From NCBI GenBank assembly GCA_916610825.1, contig OU744449.1, positions 23,015,793 to 23,079,792 of the forward strand: DNA of 64,000 bases, written 5' to 3'. Below, piece by piece: positions 14,901 to 26,000 of this stretch; position 1 is the stretch's first letter, and every line of letters begins with the position of its first letter. A program made the translations under genes and the position numbers. The notes beneath the pieces were generated by a model, which made no database searches, was not told the DNA's origin, and saw only the letters and a program-made list of their open reading frames with translations. The DNA is from Haliclystus octoradiatus. Its lineage: Eukaryota; Cnidaria; Staurozoa; Stauromedusae; Haliclystidae.

Positions 14901-17900
14901 TACAGATTTCCGTAGTTGAGCAATATGCTAGTTGAAATAAATTGCCTGATGATCACCTTATCGTGTGAAACTTGAACTAGCGCAATTCTAGCATGTTTCA
15001 TTTTTGACTCTCATTCTACTGTATTATATTATTCATACATAAAACTAAAAGTTTCAAATTCCTCTCCCAGTCTATCTGGTTCTAGATGAGCAGTTGTGGG
15101 ATCCTTCAGTCTATTAAATCTTGTCTTTAATCGACATGCGATTGTCATTGTAACCCTAGTTAATTGCAATAGGCCTACCGATTACGATGTAGTATTAACT
15201 TACCGTCACAGTGTACATTATTGCTTTTGCATTCTTATGATGTGATAATCTTTTCTTAAATGCTTTTATAGCATCTCTTGGCCTAAAATTAATAATTAAA
15301 CTTCAAAGTTAGATATTTGACCAGAAATGGTAACAAAGTTAAGTTTCATTGGAATACGTCTATACTGCTTTTAGGCCCCAGGGGATAAGCGGAGCTTCAA
15401 AGAATCGCGAAGTGATTTTCAAGGGGAGCGGGGGATAACGGCGTCGAGCGTAGCGAGGCGCCACTACAGGACGCAGGTGTGTTATATCCCACGAAACGAG
15501 AAGTTTGTAGCCTACTAACGAAATACCCTGTCAAGACACATGTAGCGATCCGCGCGTCCCACGAACAAACCGAAAACGCCATCCTGTAGAAGGATCGAGC
15601 ACATCTACAAGACTTTTTTTCAAATCCCTACCTGGTAAAATGGATTTTTAATTAATATTTTAAAACTCTCAAAATCACAAACTTTTTCAACAGCTGTTCG
15701 CGCGGCTGCCAAGATCAATACAACAAAGGGCCCTTTCAAAGTGTTAACACTATGGTCCGTGACGCACGAGGGCAGTCAACCGCGAAGCCACTGATTACTT
15801 CCTCTCATTGTCATGGCAACCGCCACATGGGCAACTCTCGTAGGAAAGGGGGAGTGGCGCGCTCTGCAAACAGGCTCAGCCCAGTTCCCGAGATGATTAA
15901 AAGCTTTTAAAGACTGCAAAGGGCCAGAGGAGAGACCCGGGCAGCGGAGGGACGGTGCAACGGGACCTTGACACCACTGTCAACACGTTGCCAAACGTGA
16001 CATGTTGCTAAATATTAGGGGCCCTCCTGGCCCCTTCCAAGGGGCCGAGGAGGGCAGGCAGGGGAGTGTAGAAAGTAAAGCGTCCTGATCGCCGCCGCAC
16101 AGACTGCCAGCCAGTCTCTGAGGTCAGGGAGGGACGAAAACTTCTATTTTTCCGTCATCACCGGGGAGCCGGTCAACACAAGGAGGGTGCGGACTGCGCA
16201 GCAGTACGGGGGACTCGCAACTCGCAGTTTACATGATAAACTCAGCTATATACTAATTGATTTACGTTATCTTACTAGAGTTATGTTGAATTTCGTCATT
16301 TCCAAGCTAAACTGATTACAAAATATCCTATGTTCAGAGCACGTTTGAAATACGAAAAATGCAAAGGAATTTACGGAAAAGTTTAAATTGACGTAGGCCT
16401 ATATTATACATTCTGCTCTCATGTAAACTAGTATAACGCATGGAAATATATTGCTATGAGCGTTTTGTCTTAATTGGACAGTTCTTATATAAACCTTTGC
16501 AATGAGGCTATTTTATTCTAACATCCATTTTTATCTTTGAAGAAGTTCTTGTTTTAATCCACCAAAGATATCAACATTCTCGCCGCCAGATGTAATCAAC
16601 TCACTATAATAGATACATTTGTTTTGTAATATTCATTGATAATTTCTTTATGAGCTACATATTGCTAAAAAACTAAAACCCATTCAAACCTTATCACTTT
16701 TTTGTAAATAAAAAAATAAATACCCTTCTTCTGTTTCATTGATTATGTCGCATATTTCCATAATAAGAGCCCAGTCCTCTGATGGAAGAATACTGTCAGT
16801 TGCTCTTTCTGTAAGCAAAAAAAAGGAACATTGCGATGAGAATGCAAAGAACCTCATGTTATAAGTAAAACAAGGAAGGTTTTAATCTAGCATGTGCTGC
16901 TTTTCTAAGAACAGACAGTGGATATTTAGCAGCTGACGTCTGACGATCACCTGATAATCGGGGATCTCAGGGGCACCCGCAGGCATGTACCCTTTAATAG
17001 ATTTTTGCTTTCTTCATGGGAGAAAAAAAAAAAGATTTTTTTGATAAATAGAAAACAAATTGATTTATTCTAAGAATATATAGAGGTTTAAACCGAGAAT
17101 TTTAGAGAAGATAGAGGGTTCCAGGAGAAAATGTTTCCGGTCGATTCGAGAGACTTGAAATTTTATCTCAGGGGCGGCCCTGCCATACTCTGGAAACTGA
17201 GGCACATGCAGCCTGGTGATGAAGCATTAATAATCAAAATAATCATTCATGTTTTGCTTGAACTCTACAGTGCAAAATTGTACTAAACAAAACGAAATGA
17301 AGACCAGCAAATAAAGCCTTTTTGCCTTTGCTCATGGCTGTAAAGTCCAGCAGTTCAGACTACTATTTGATCTAGGGTAACTAGATCACTGGATTCCACT
17401 CATTTGAATCAGTAACATTGCTTGGCTGGATTGGAATTGTTAATCAATTCAAAACTTCTGAAAATTAATTGGCTATAAACTACAGCATACAGTAGGGAGA
17501 TAGAACCGTGAAAGCAGTTCAAAAGAGCTGCCAAGGGAAAATAGTGTAGGCTAGGCTACAGTGTTTGACTCTGACTCTGACCATCTGTCCCAATTCTGAA
17601 CAACAAAAGTACTTTCAGCAACATTTGGGGTCAAACTAAGGTTTTTGCATGATGAAACATGATAGCTAAGTACAAATACAAGCAAAATTACTGATGAAGG
17701 AAATCCACCGGCAATTAGATCGATCAATATATTAGAATAACAATAGAGCTACAGGAAAAATTAAATTCCAGACTTGTAACGCCTAATTTCACTAACAGGA
17801 ATCATCTTTGTTACATAACAAGCACATAAAAATATAATTAACTTTGTAAGGAATTAATGTTAGATATTATGTAAAGATTTAAAACAAGTTTCATGAAGTA

Positions 17901-17964
17901 GATAAATACCAATTCGTTGTCCAACAGGAGACGAAAATGGGTTTGAGCCAAACAATGACGCCAT
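1..17964 (-). CDS. TOM1: TOM1-type VHS/GAT endosomal adaptor, 15 exons, 3' end outside window
   Basis: Orthologue of target of Myb1, an adaptor that binds ubiquitinated cargo, clathrin and Tollip on endosomes. Exons by splice sites and phase: 17964-17910, 16808-16724, 15282-15204, 14452-14354, 13682-13553, 12144-12086, 9869-9807, 8879-8664, 7427-7349, 6631-6507, 5697-5672, 4496-4432, 1485-1398, 1310-1196, 466-441; all junctions keep frame (436 codons plus 2 nt). The start [18 protein letters not shown] closely matches the conserved TOM1 N-terminus. The VHS domain fills residues 1-149 (motifs [37 protein letters not shown]). The GAT domain lies at about 212-330 ([49 protein letters not shown]). 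The tail has LIDFG and [10 protein letters not shown], like the clathrin-binding region of the family. Two exons are only 26 nt. The stop codon is not seen; the gene continues left of position 1. Family identity is very secure, the last exons less so. Confidence 0.93.
160..316 (+). mobile_element. pogo/Tigger-like MITE (CAGTGAAACC termini)
   Basis: The ends CAGTGAAACC and the inverted ATTTCACTG are of the pogo/Tigger type, with a TA just left of the element. The body contains the phrase CACCTGTCTATAATGGTCAC, which recurs in copies near 7.7, 12.0 and 19.5 kb and, shorter, near 6.2, 25.6, 28.05 and 30.05 kb. Confidence 0.6.
1564..1737. mobile_element. MITE of the CAGGGTCCGACAAAAG family, copy 1
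   Basis: Bounded by AGGGTCTGACAAAAG and the inverted CTTTTGTTTGACCCTG. The body reads into the same AT-rich core found in five other copies in this window (24335, 24519, 25651, 26982, 28506). Confidence 0.65.
1987..2036 (+). ncRNA. Type I hammerhead ribozyme motif (Penelope-associated)
   Basis: Stem I AGCAGTA (1987-1993) pairs with TGCTGCT (2030-2036) over 7 bp including one G-U. The core CTGATGA is at 1994-2000. A short stem II GGC/GCC (2002-2004/2010-2012) follows, then GAA (2014-2016), a 2-bp stem III AC/GT (2017-2018/2027-2028) and the cleavage-site C at 2029. A minimal type I hammerhead with a very short stem III is the form known from Penelope-like elements. The A-A mismatch next to stem II may lower activity. 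Confidence 0.75.
2037..2064. repeat. (TA)n microsatellite
   Basis: Simple TA repeat directly after the hammerhead motif. Similar runs lie at about 2950-2985 and 3250-3272, beside the other element borders. Confidence 0.8.
2175..2217 (-). ncRNA. Hammerhead ribozyme motif in the left inverted repeat of the Penelope fragment
   Basis: On the minus strand: stem I CTGT/ACAG, core CTGAAGA (position 7 of the core is free in the hammerhead consensus), stem II CGC/GCG, GAA, stem III AC/GT with a TTGA loop, and A at the cleavage position. The U-U pair beside stem II makes it a weaker candidate than the copies at 39.5 kb. Confidence 0.6.
2385..2880 (-). pseudogene. Penelope-like element GIY-YIG endonuclease domain (C-terminal remnant)
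   Basis: An open frame on the minus strand begins with a Cys-rich stretch ([15 protein letters not shown]) upstream of the first ATG at 2774. It continues with [18 protein letters not shown] (GIY-YIG core with the catalytic Arg), then [11 protein letters not shown] and [12 protein letters not shown]. This order is the signature of the C-terminal endonuclease of Penelope-like retroelements, which nicks target DNA to prime reverse transcription. No reverse transcriptase is present upstream, so the copy is a remnant. It lies inside a TOM1 intron on the same strand as TOM1. Confidence 0.85.
3110..3152 (-). ncRNA. Hammerhead ribozyme motif, left arm of foldback
   Basis: Minus-strand CCGT, CTGAAGA, stem II CGC/GCG, GAA, stem III AC/GT, and ACGG pairing back with CCGT (stem I). 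Exact mirror of the copy at 3174-3216. Confidence 0.6.
3174..3216 (+). ncRNA. Hammerhead ribozyme motif, right arm of foldback
   Basis: CCGT (3174-3177) pairs with ACGG (3213-3216) as stem I; CTGAAGA at 3178-3184; CGC/GCG stem II; GAA; AC/GT stem III with a TCCGA loop; T at the cleavage position. A U-U mismatch lies beside stem II. Confidence 0.6.
3565..4325. repeat. GTTCATGAAC minisatellite array 1
   Basis: Several dozen copies of the palindromic core TTCATGAA, mostly as TTCATGAACAGTTCATGAAC, alternate with ACATTTTTTGTTGG spacers. The array lies in a TOM1 intron. Related arrays are near 20.3, 22.1 and 27.3-27.85 kb. Confidence 0.85.
4625..4950 (+). mobile_element. tRNA-derived SINE, diverged copy
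   Basis: Related to the SINEs at 6816 and 32546: a degraded box A region, box B-like GTGGTTCAAATTCC, then the shared body through GAGATCAGTCAAG and GCCACTCTTCTAGAAATAG. About three quarters of the positions seem to match by eye. Confidence 0.65.
5371..5590. mobile_element. MITE with GGGCAAACGATACGATTTTG inverted ends
   Basis: The left end GGGCAAACGATACGATTTTG with TTGTACAACA is repeated inverted at the right end (about 5555-5590). There is no coding capacity. The element lies in a TOM1 intron. Confidence 0.7.
6816..7190 (+). mobile_element. tRNA-derived SINE
   Basis: RNA polymerase III box A (TTAGCTCAGATGGCAGAGC) near 6820 and box B (GGTTCAAATCC) near 6880 show a tRNA-like head of about 75 bp. 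A body of about 290 bp, shared with the copies at 4625 and 32546, ends in an AT-rich tail. Confidence 0.8.
7670..7846. mobile_element. pogo/Tigger-like MITE
   Basis: Begins CAGTGAAACCTGTATATAA and ends GGTTTGACTG, with the internal phrase CACTATAGACAGGTGG shared with the copies at 160, 11.93 and 19.46 kb. Confidence 0.6.
9044..9382. mobile_element. Element with AAAATCAACGGCAACAGT inverted ends
   Basis: AAAATCAACGGCAACAGT near 9047 is repeated inverted near 9360-9378 (ACTGTTGCCGTTGATTTTT). The interior is AT-rich and non-coding. The class is not clear; the phrase around 9090-9125 resembles retroelement terminal regions. Confidence 0.55.
10006..11171. repeat. 11-copy, 106-bp tandem array
   Basis: Copies start at 10006, 10112, 10218 and so on every 106 bp to 11066, and are nearly identical; the only differences I noted are a C in copy 8 (near 10815) and a G in the last copy (near 11158). 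Each unit contains a flank of about 36 bp and then TAGAGGTGGGACGGTTAATC, which looks like a hAT transposon end. The identity points to recent expansion or homogenisation. It lies in a TOM1 intron between exons 6 and 7. Confidence 0.95.
11101..11679. mobile_element. Non-autonomous hAT-like element
   Basis: The left end TAGAGGTGGGACGG belongs to the last tandem unit; the right end is the inverted CAGTGGTGGAATTTTCACAA (11660-11679). The ends fit the CAGNGGTG pattern of hAT termini. The interior (about 580 bp in all) has no open frame. No matching 8-bp target duplication was found, perhaps because the tandem duplication reshaped the left flank. Confidence 0.55.
11930..12008. mobile_element. Partial pogo/Tigger-like MITE
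   Basis: Contains ACCTGTATACAACAACCAC and ATAGACAGGTGGCCTTTATA, the conserved phrases of the family at 160, 7670 and 19459. Confidence 0.5.
12500..12690 (-). pseudogene. Second GIY-YIG endonuclease remnant (Penelope-like or related retroelement)
   Basis: The minus-strand frame reads [18 protein letters not shown], then IGRHTRTHN: the Y-x-G-x-T-x(2)-H-L-x-x-R/Q-I-x-x-H pattern of retroelement GIY-YIG nucleases. It is a short remnant (62 codons from the first ATG) within a TOM1 intron and differs clearly from the copy at 2385, so it derives from another lineage. Confidence 0.6.
14721..15015. mobile_element. Hairpin MITE carrying a copy of TOM1 exon 2 / intron 2 sequence
   Basis: Arms of about 88 bp (14721-14808 and 14927-15015) are inverted copies at about 90 % identity, starting AATGAGAGTCAAAAATGAAA. 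The 118-bp centre (14809-14926) matches the 3' part of TOM1 exon 2 and the adjoining intron at about 16655-16765, including the codons for EICxIINETE and the GGGTATT donor context. The element sits one intron downstream in the same gene. Confidence 0.8.
15370..16240. other. GC-rich island inside TOM1 intron 2
   Basis: In otherwise AT-rich DNA this stretch of about 870 bp is GC-rich with many CpG (for example GCGTCGAGCGTAGCGAGGCG near 15440 and long G/C runs at 15890-16200). I found no long frame, tRNA or repeat pair in it. It could be an insertion of foreign or mobile DNA, or a regulatory CpG-rich element. Confidence 0.6.
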
Positions 17965-18029
17965 GATGGATGTTTTAGTACCAAAGCTACGATCCAAAAG
18001 CAAGGAGCGAAAATAGCATATGACGTCAC

Positions 18030-20040
18030 TTTTCACGAGCGAATCACACAAAGTTATTGTAGTTGTAAACAAAGTTCTATGGTGGTGTTATCTCTTGTGG
18101 TAATTAAATTATATTCCAACATATTATTCCAAGCATGATTTTCACCAGATAACCACGTGGGACAGAATGTATTAGTGCTTGGTCATGTGGTTAGAATTCT
18201 GATAAAAATATCTCAAGGGCAGCGATTAAGTGATAATAACGACTGACATTGCTGTATATGATGACATAATTAGTCAGCAGTTTTTATATGTGTTGAAATA
18301 TAATAATCCCTTATACTGGAACACATATATTTATCATAGCCAAATTATTTAATTTAGGAATACTTGTGTACAAGGGTATGACGGACCCGAGGGGCCTCTT
18401 TAAACATGGTTGACTTGGCATCAAGCATTTAATGTCTTCGATGTTTCAATGTAAAACCTGTATTAGAGACCACCTGTGATTAACATCCTTTTGAAAACCT
18501 GATTAGTATGTTTGTGAACTAAACTGCATGTTTTGAACTAACTACAGCAATTAATATTAATCGAAATTTCGAACTCCTTCATCATCTTAACTGATAGGAT
18601 CCAGATAATTCCTAATGTTTGATGTTGTGGCACGATATCTATATGAATAACAGCCATCATCTACTGTATATGATATACAGGACAATCAGGCAATAACGGT
18701 TCCGGATTTAACTGTATTCTGTCAATAACGGTAAACAAAGAAAGTCTGATACAGTACAAGAAAACTTTATGGTAAAATATTGCTAAAAATGTTCTTATAA
18801 TAACGGATTCTGATAAAACCGGAAAATAGTTTGCCTCCCTGAGTCCCTAGCATACGGATACTGCTGGATTCAACTGTACTAGCTTTGGTTAGGCCTGTTG
18901 TTCCACTTACTACATCACATCAATGTTAATCATGTTATTGCCTTCCTAATGTCAATACTTGTTTGGAAAGTTTTTGAGTTTGTTTACTAATATGTAACAT
19001 AGCAGAATCCAATCAAGATTTGCCACTTTATCTGAAGTTGAATTAGAAAATTTGCAAGAAATAAAGGATAAAAAACACAATACTAGTAACAAAATCATCT
19101 TCTGCAGCATGCAATCCATATCTTGTTGAACAAATCTGAAGCAGATATGAAAGAAAAACTTCAAACAAGTTTTACCAGCAGTTCAATATGTTGTTTCCTT
19201 GCATAATCAATGTGATGAATACGAAAACAATTATCTAACTCATTATTTTGTATAATATTGAGAATGATCAGACAGATCCCTCTATTATCTATGTCTTTAG
19301 TAGATAATAGAGCCTCAAGGTCTGATAAATTCTCAATATCACACAAAATAACGAGTTCAATAACTATTTGGTATCTTTAATAATTAAACCATGTGTGCTC
19401 TGCATTGTCCAATACTCTTTGCAATACAAATAAAGATGTTTCTCTTACTGGTATAGAGTCAAACCTGTCATAACGGTCATCTCTATACATCTGACACCTG
19501 TCTATAGTGGTCACTCTTGCAATGTCTAAAGTAGAATTTTCCATTGAACCAAACCTGCATATAAAGGTCACCTGTCTATAGTGGTCAATCTATCTAACTC
19601 TCGTACACTGTACACTTAAATTGACAATAAGTTGATTTTTGAGTTACTATAACTATTCTAGAAAGTAACAATGGATGAATCGGAAAATAAATAAATACAG
19701 CATACACGACAAGGAAACACATCTATTTTGCAAGAAAAATTATGTGCAATATATAATGTTAAACTGTATTAACAATAACATCAACGTTGTGAAGTGCATA
19801 TGGAATTATTATGAAGGAATAATTATTCTGCTGTGCAGATTTTATATAATAATAGTGTAAAAAAATATATCATAATTATTATCAATATACAATTGTCTAC
19901 AGTTCTATTACAATATATTTATAGTGTATATATATAGTATTAAATATATTTTAAAAAAGTATGAAGCAACATTATAAATTTGCAAATATTTCAAAAACAT
20001 ACTTTTTGATAAAATTCTAATAAGGAAGGTCATGTAAAAA
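18030..20040. other. TOM1-RADIL intergenic stretch
   Basis: TOM1 begins at 17964 and RADIL ends at 20082, both on the minus strand. Apart from the MITE at 19459-19597 I see only AT-rich sequence. Short open frames here show no recognisable motif. The TOM1 promoter should lie just right of 17964, but no TATA box is evident. Confidence 0.6.
19459..19597. mobile_element. pogo/Tigger-like MITE, inverted orientation
   Basis: Contains AAACCTGTCATAACGGTCAT, CACCTGTCTATAGTGGTCAC and AAACCTGCATATAAAGGTCA, an inverted relative of the copy at 7670. Confidence 0.6.
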
Positions 20041-20045
20041 CGCAA

Positions 20046-20051
20046 TTTATT
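20046..20051 (-). terminator. AATAAA polyadenylation signal of the RADIL gene
   Basis: AATAAA on the minus strand lies 31 bases past the TGA stop of RADIL (20084-20082), the expected place for a 3' end signal. Confidence 0.6.
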
Positions 20052-20081
20052 ATAAAACAAAATAGTAATTTAGCAACGATG

Positions 20082-23000
20082 TCAGCAAACAGAAACAGTA
20101 ATTTTGTCAACGGTTTCTGTGTCTGATTTTTCAACAAGAAAATTCAATTGTGAGCCAGCATTTCTGATGAGTTCCATAGCACTGAAAACGAAACAGAAAT
20201 TATTACAACCATAATCAAATCAAATTTAGAAAAAACCCCTGTGTAAGCAGTTCATGAATGTTAAATGGCTCAATTTTCATGAACTATTTGTGAAAAATCC
20301 ATGAAAGACTATTTAACGTCCATGAACCATTCAATGAATTGTTTATAATGAACAGTTCATGAACATTCTACAATAAACTTTCACAAACTTTTTATTCATG
20401 AACAGGTCATGAACGATTTATAAGATGTCCATGAGCAAATCATAAAATGTCTAATGGAAAAAGTGTCAATTAAAGTTTATGAACAGTTCGTGAATGTTCA
20501 CAACTTAGTTTATGAACTGTTCAGGAAAGGTTAGTAAAAAGTGGGCGTTTTCACATCCATTAATTACTCTTTGCACGGTTGATGCAATAAATTAAACATA
20601 TTTGTCACTTAACAAAAGCCAAACTGAATATAATATAGATTTTATGTATTAAATTTTAGAAATCAGAAAAGAATTCTCAAATTGATGAATTGAGTTGGCA
20701 TGGTAGACTCATACAATGATTTAATGCTTTAATGACACTTTATATGATGAATAAACATGAAATAATCGGAAAATCTTTCACAATAATTATTTATTTGAAA
20801 CTTTATATTATAATTTATTCCCTTCATTTCATGATTGACGCATCAAAATTATTGATTTTTTCAGCTCTATCAAGAATACTTTCAATTCAATTCATGTAAA
20901 AATAGTACAACGGTATCAATTTATACACAATTCTATGAATTGATTTTTACAAAGAAAGCAACCACAACACATGATATAGTTTTGCAAAAATATTTCTGTC
21001 CATTTATATGCCAACTGAGTGTCAAGTTGAATATTCAATACACTGAAATTTACAAACATATCAGATCGGTTGATTGTTTTGTTATTCATTTAACAAGCGA
21101 CATATGTACCTTGTGTAATCAGCACCAATTAATGTAGTTCCATTGACAGCTAAAATACGATCACCGACATTTAGACGCCCATCCTGAAGAAAAAAGTTGA
21201 AAAATTTAGCAAATTGCCACTTACAAACATGAAACCAATTCTAGGAATGGTGAATGTCTTGGTGTCTGCACAATTATATCTCGAATAAACAAGTTTACCC
21301 TGTCATAAATTTCAATAACAAATTTCAAGTATTTCCCTCATACCATATTGTACTGTAAATAAAATCTTGCAATAGCATGTAAGGGCATATCAAATTTGAA
21401 AAGACATAGTTTAGGTACATTTAAAAGATTTGAGACAAAGCAGATATAGTGAAACCCCGTTAATATCACCTCGGATGATATCACAACCCGCCTATTATCA
21501 CGAGTTTTCAGAAACCAGTGACCGCTCTCTATGAATTTCAACTAATTTCACCCCCTTGATATCACTCTCGATAATATCACAATCCGCTTAATATCACGAT
21601 TCATGCTTGCTCTACCGTCGTGATATTAACGGGGTTTCACTGTATCTCCAGAAATGATAATAAAATTTCTCTAAATACTGCTTTTTATTACCATGGCTGC
21701 AGCACCACGTTTCACAATTGTTTTGACAAAGATGCCTGGCTGTTTCAATGGTGTATACTAGAAAAAGAAAATAATGAAACTTTAATAAAAGATAAATTAT
21801 TAAATTTATTATTTCCATTATCTTATTTTAATGTAGGCTTAACACTTCAATCAGAAAAGCAAGATTGTTTTATTAGTTACTAGCAATAGGTTACACGCGT
21901 TGCTGGAGGATAGGTGGAGATTGAAAATTATCTCTAATTCTACTGTAAATGATGACACACTCAATGTCAATGATACGTAGCTGTGGCTCAATTTATCTAC
22001 GTACAACATCAATGTATCATAGCTGGCTGATATATACAGGTTTCAATGTAGGAGGTTATTCATTGAATTTATTCTTTTTCGACTTTTACAGACACTCTCT
22101 ACTATCACATCCCCTGCAAAAACAGTTCAGGAGAATTTGAGCCATTTAACGTTCATTAACCTGTTCATGAACTCTTCATGATCTCTTGAACTGTTTTCGC
22201 AGGGGATATCTACTTTTTACAATGGACTGAAAAATAAATGGCTTGTGTTCAAATACTATAGAAACAATAACACATTACGTCTTATGCAATATAGCTTAAT
22301 TATGACACTATATACATCAATATCCAGCTTACCAGTCCATCGATCAACCCAAGACCAAGACCATTTTCTTTTTTAATTAAATCAACAACATAAACATCAT
22401 CAAGATCAGGATCAAGATAATTCTTAGCTGAAGTTTGTAATTCACGATTGAGTGATTCATCTGAATCTGATGGTATTATTGTTCCGTTACTAAATTCACC
22501 ATTGATTTTGACATCGCCTGTACTATGTTTACGATCACCGTTAGTAACAACACCATTACCATTATGATGAATAACTTTTGTTTCAGTTGTCGTACTTTCA
22601 ATAATATTTTTATTTTGTGTTGGCATAATTGCTGCACGTGCAATAATTACTGGTTTTCGTGGTTTCGGTTTAATTTGTATTGCAGTTGGATTACCAACAG
22701 CGACAACATTTTGATCAATAGCATCATCGCGATTATTATTTGACTTGTTGATTGAAGACACATCAATATTTATATCTTGTTTAACAGGTTCTAAATCACT
22801 TGGTCGTCTTTGTACAGCAGGCGTTGGATGTCGTTGTTTACTTGATTTATGTGTTTTTAACTCCTCATCAGATGAAGAATGACCTTTATCATTTGCTGAG
22901 TTTGTCGACATTGATCGTGATTTACGATTCGTGTGGTGACTGCCATCTTCGATGTCTATGCTATCATGTTTTTCACCTTTGGATTTCTTACGACGTTTCT

Positions 23001-26000
23001 TCAAAACCATTTTCTTGCCATGATTTTCTGGAACTGAAAAAAATAATGTTGTTTAAAACATCATTTCATGTACTTTGAAGAAACGATTCACTTTATATTC
23101 ACATATCATTATATGATCTTGACACGGTAGAAGTATACCTAAATCTAAATAACTTTGACAGTATTACCGATACGATCCAGTGTCCAGTTAACCCCTCCTC
23201 GGATTACACCTGTCTGCATACATTTTTACTGTACTCAGTTGATGAAAAATTGCTGTACCAGTTGTTTTTAAACTCTAATTTAAGTCTAGGACTTGAGTTT
23301 AAATATTACTAGCAAATGAGTCCCCCGGTTTGCTGGGCTGATTTGAGCTGATATTTTTTTACAGAATCCAATTGTTGAGAAAGTATATTTTAGCTATTCA
23401 ACACAGAACCCCAAGCCAAAATTATTTTCTAACAGAAGTGAGTCAATAAATCTGATTCACAGAAGTAAGTTAGGTAAACAATAATAAATGCTTCAATTAT
23501 GTTGATGTGTTTTTGAATGGCACGACGTCCGGTGAAACTTGATACAAAGAGTAAAAGGTACAAATGTGTGTGCATGTGAAAATGAGGAACCAAAATTTCT
23601 TTGCTGTCGCAACACAAAGCTAAACCACAGGAGAGAGATCCGTTTTCTTTAGATGCAAGAAACAGAAAGCAAAATCTAGAAAACGAAGGCTGTGATAACC
23701 ATATTTTTTGCGCTACAATTGATGGAGAAAACCACTATGGACATACATTCAAAGATACATACATACAGATACATCGACTTTGACATTTATATGTATAGGT
23801 TAAAGGCGTTCTTGTGAATTAATTGATAAATAGAATATTTTACTGATACAAAAAGAATAAGCAAATACCAAAGGTTTTCAAGTTTTTGTGAAATTATAGA
23901 ATTGAAAATGTTCTAAATAGTTTCTGGATGTGTTTATTTTAACATCAAGGATATTTAGAAAAACTTATCATACATTAGTTAGTTAAATTAATATTATTAC
24001 TTGACAAAACTGCGATCTGAAAGCGTGGGCGCTTCACACCGAGGACACACTTACTGATAAGGGTGTTACCACACCAAATACCCCATTCATGAATAAAATA
24101 TTGTAGTTCAATTTAAAAAGTGCAAAATAACTTGATTAACCACTAAAAAAAGTTCTGAAGAAATAAATAACAGTAAAATAAGGTCTTTACACGATACTCT
24201 GAAAGTTTGCATTTCATAGGATTTGGAGAAATACCGCACGCAGAGTCATCCACATCATGTTGATTGATTGATCCTTAATCGCAGCTTGCACGTATGATGT
24301 TATCAATTTTCATTTCATTTATTTAGCATGAAGTCAGGCTCAGACAAAAGTAGGAATTCTGGAATCCTAGATTCCAGGATATTAGAGAAAATTCAGAAGA
24401 AAATTGATATTTTTAATGATTTATTGATCAAACATCAACAAACAAATTCAGGAAAAAATGTTGAAATGATTCTAGGATTCCAGAAGGCAGACCATTTTGT
24501 TGGACCTTGCATAAAGTACAGTGTCCGACAAAAGGTTTAGAATTCCGGAATCTTGAACATTGTACATTTTCTTCTGAATTTTTTGTTGAGGTTAGGCCTA
24601 TAAATCAATTTTTCAAATTTATCAATTTCTTCTAAATTTGCTCTAGCCTTCCGAGATCTAGGATCCCAGGATCCCCACTTTTGTCGGACCCTGCATAAAG
24701 TATAAAAATAATGTAGGTCTACATTCATGATAACTTACCTTCCTTTTCCCCATAAGTATTTTTAATCTCTTCTAGACATTTATCAAATAGCGGATCTTGA
24801 GGTGCTTTGTTCAAATCAAGTAGGAAATTGACGGTAGGCAGTAACAAAGGTGGATGTGTTGCAAAACTTTCCAGTACATCAGCTGAAAGTGAATAGTTGG
24901 TATTAAAGTCAGAAGTAGAAGACTAGCATAAACGGAATCAGAAGCAGAATCACAATTCATCTATGAGGAAATCTATGAGCACTTATTTAAGCCCCGGCTA
25001 AATGAACGCAACATTTGCTCGACATTTTCTCAGCATCGATGTAGAACTCTTGTAGAGCACTTGTTGAGTTCATTTAGCCACCCCACGTAATATCTGCTCT
25101 ACAAGTGCTCTACACAAGCATAACATTGTAGAGCGGATGTTGAGCAGATATTGCATTCATTTAGTCGAGACTTTAGCCTCTTTCTAGATCAATGTACTAT
25201 CATTCATTTGAGGTACGCTGCACACAAATAATTATAGTTCGTTATCTTTAATTATTCACTTCACGAAAATGTATATAGGCTATGTTCAAATCTAGACTTA
25301 AATTTGAAGACTTACAAAACAATCTTAAACATAACTAATTTGTAAATAATCACATTTTCTGTAAGAAATCCACAGTCACCGTTGTATTGCAAAATTAATA
25401 AAAAAATTCATTAATTTCAGCATCAGAAATATATGCCAGGTTCTCAAATAAAAAAACAAATCAATTTGACACAAGCACATAATTTAAATTTAAATTAAAA
25501 ACAAACAATTCTGCACAACGATGTACGGAAGAATATAAGTCCCATTTACAACTTGTCAAAATGTAGCATATCAAACTAAATGGGACTTGGATCAGTCAAC
25601 CATTTATGTAAAGGTCACCGCATATAGTGGTCAATTTTGGCTGTTATATTCAGGGTCCGACAAAAGGTTCAGCCTTCTCCTAGAGGTATTTCAACATTTT
25701 CTTTTGAATTTTTTTGTTGATGTTTGACCAATAAATCATTAAAATATCAATTTTTACTGAATTTGTTTTAGCCTCCCGCCAGGGATCTACTTTTGTCGGA
25801 CCCTGGTTATATGCAGGTTTCATTGTACAGTATTTTGTTTCTGAACATATTATCTTACCACTACGTAACGCAGGTTCAACTTCTTCTGGAGGTGGGAACC
25901 ATCCTCTTGGTCTTGGTTTACCCCCTAGATGATATTCACCAAGGAGCTGTTGGATTTGTGCTGGATTGAGTGAAGGATATTCCCTTCTGAAATCATTCCA

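Noticed and set aside
22525..23078. Plus-strand frames opposite RADIL exon 9
   Set aside because: Antisense shadows of the low-complexity Asn/Ser/Lys-rich linker exon.
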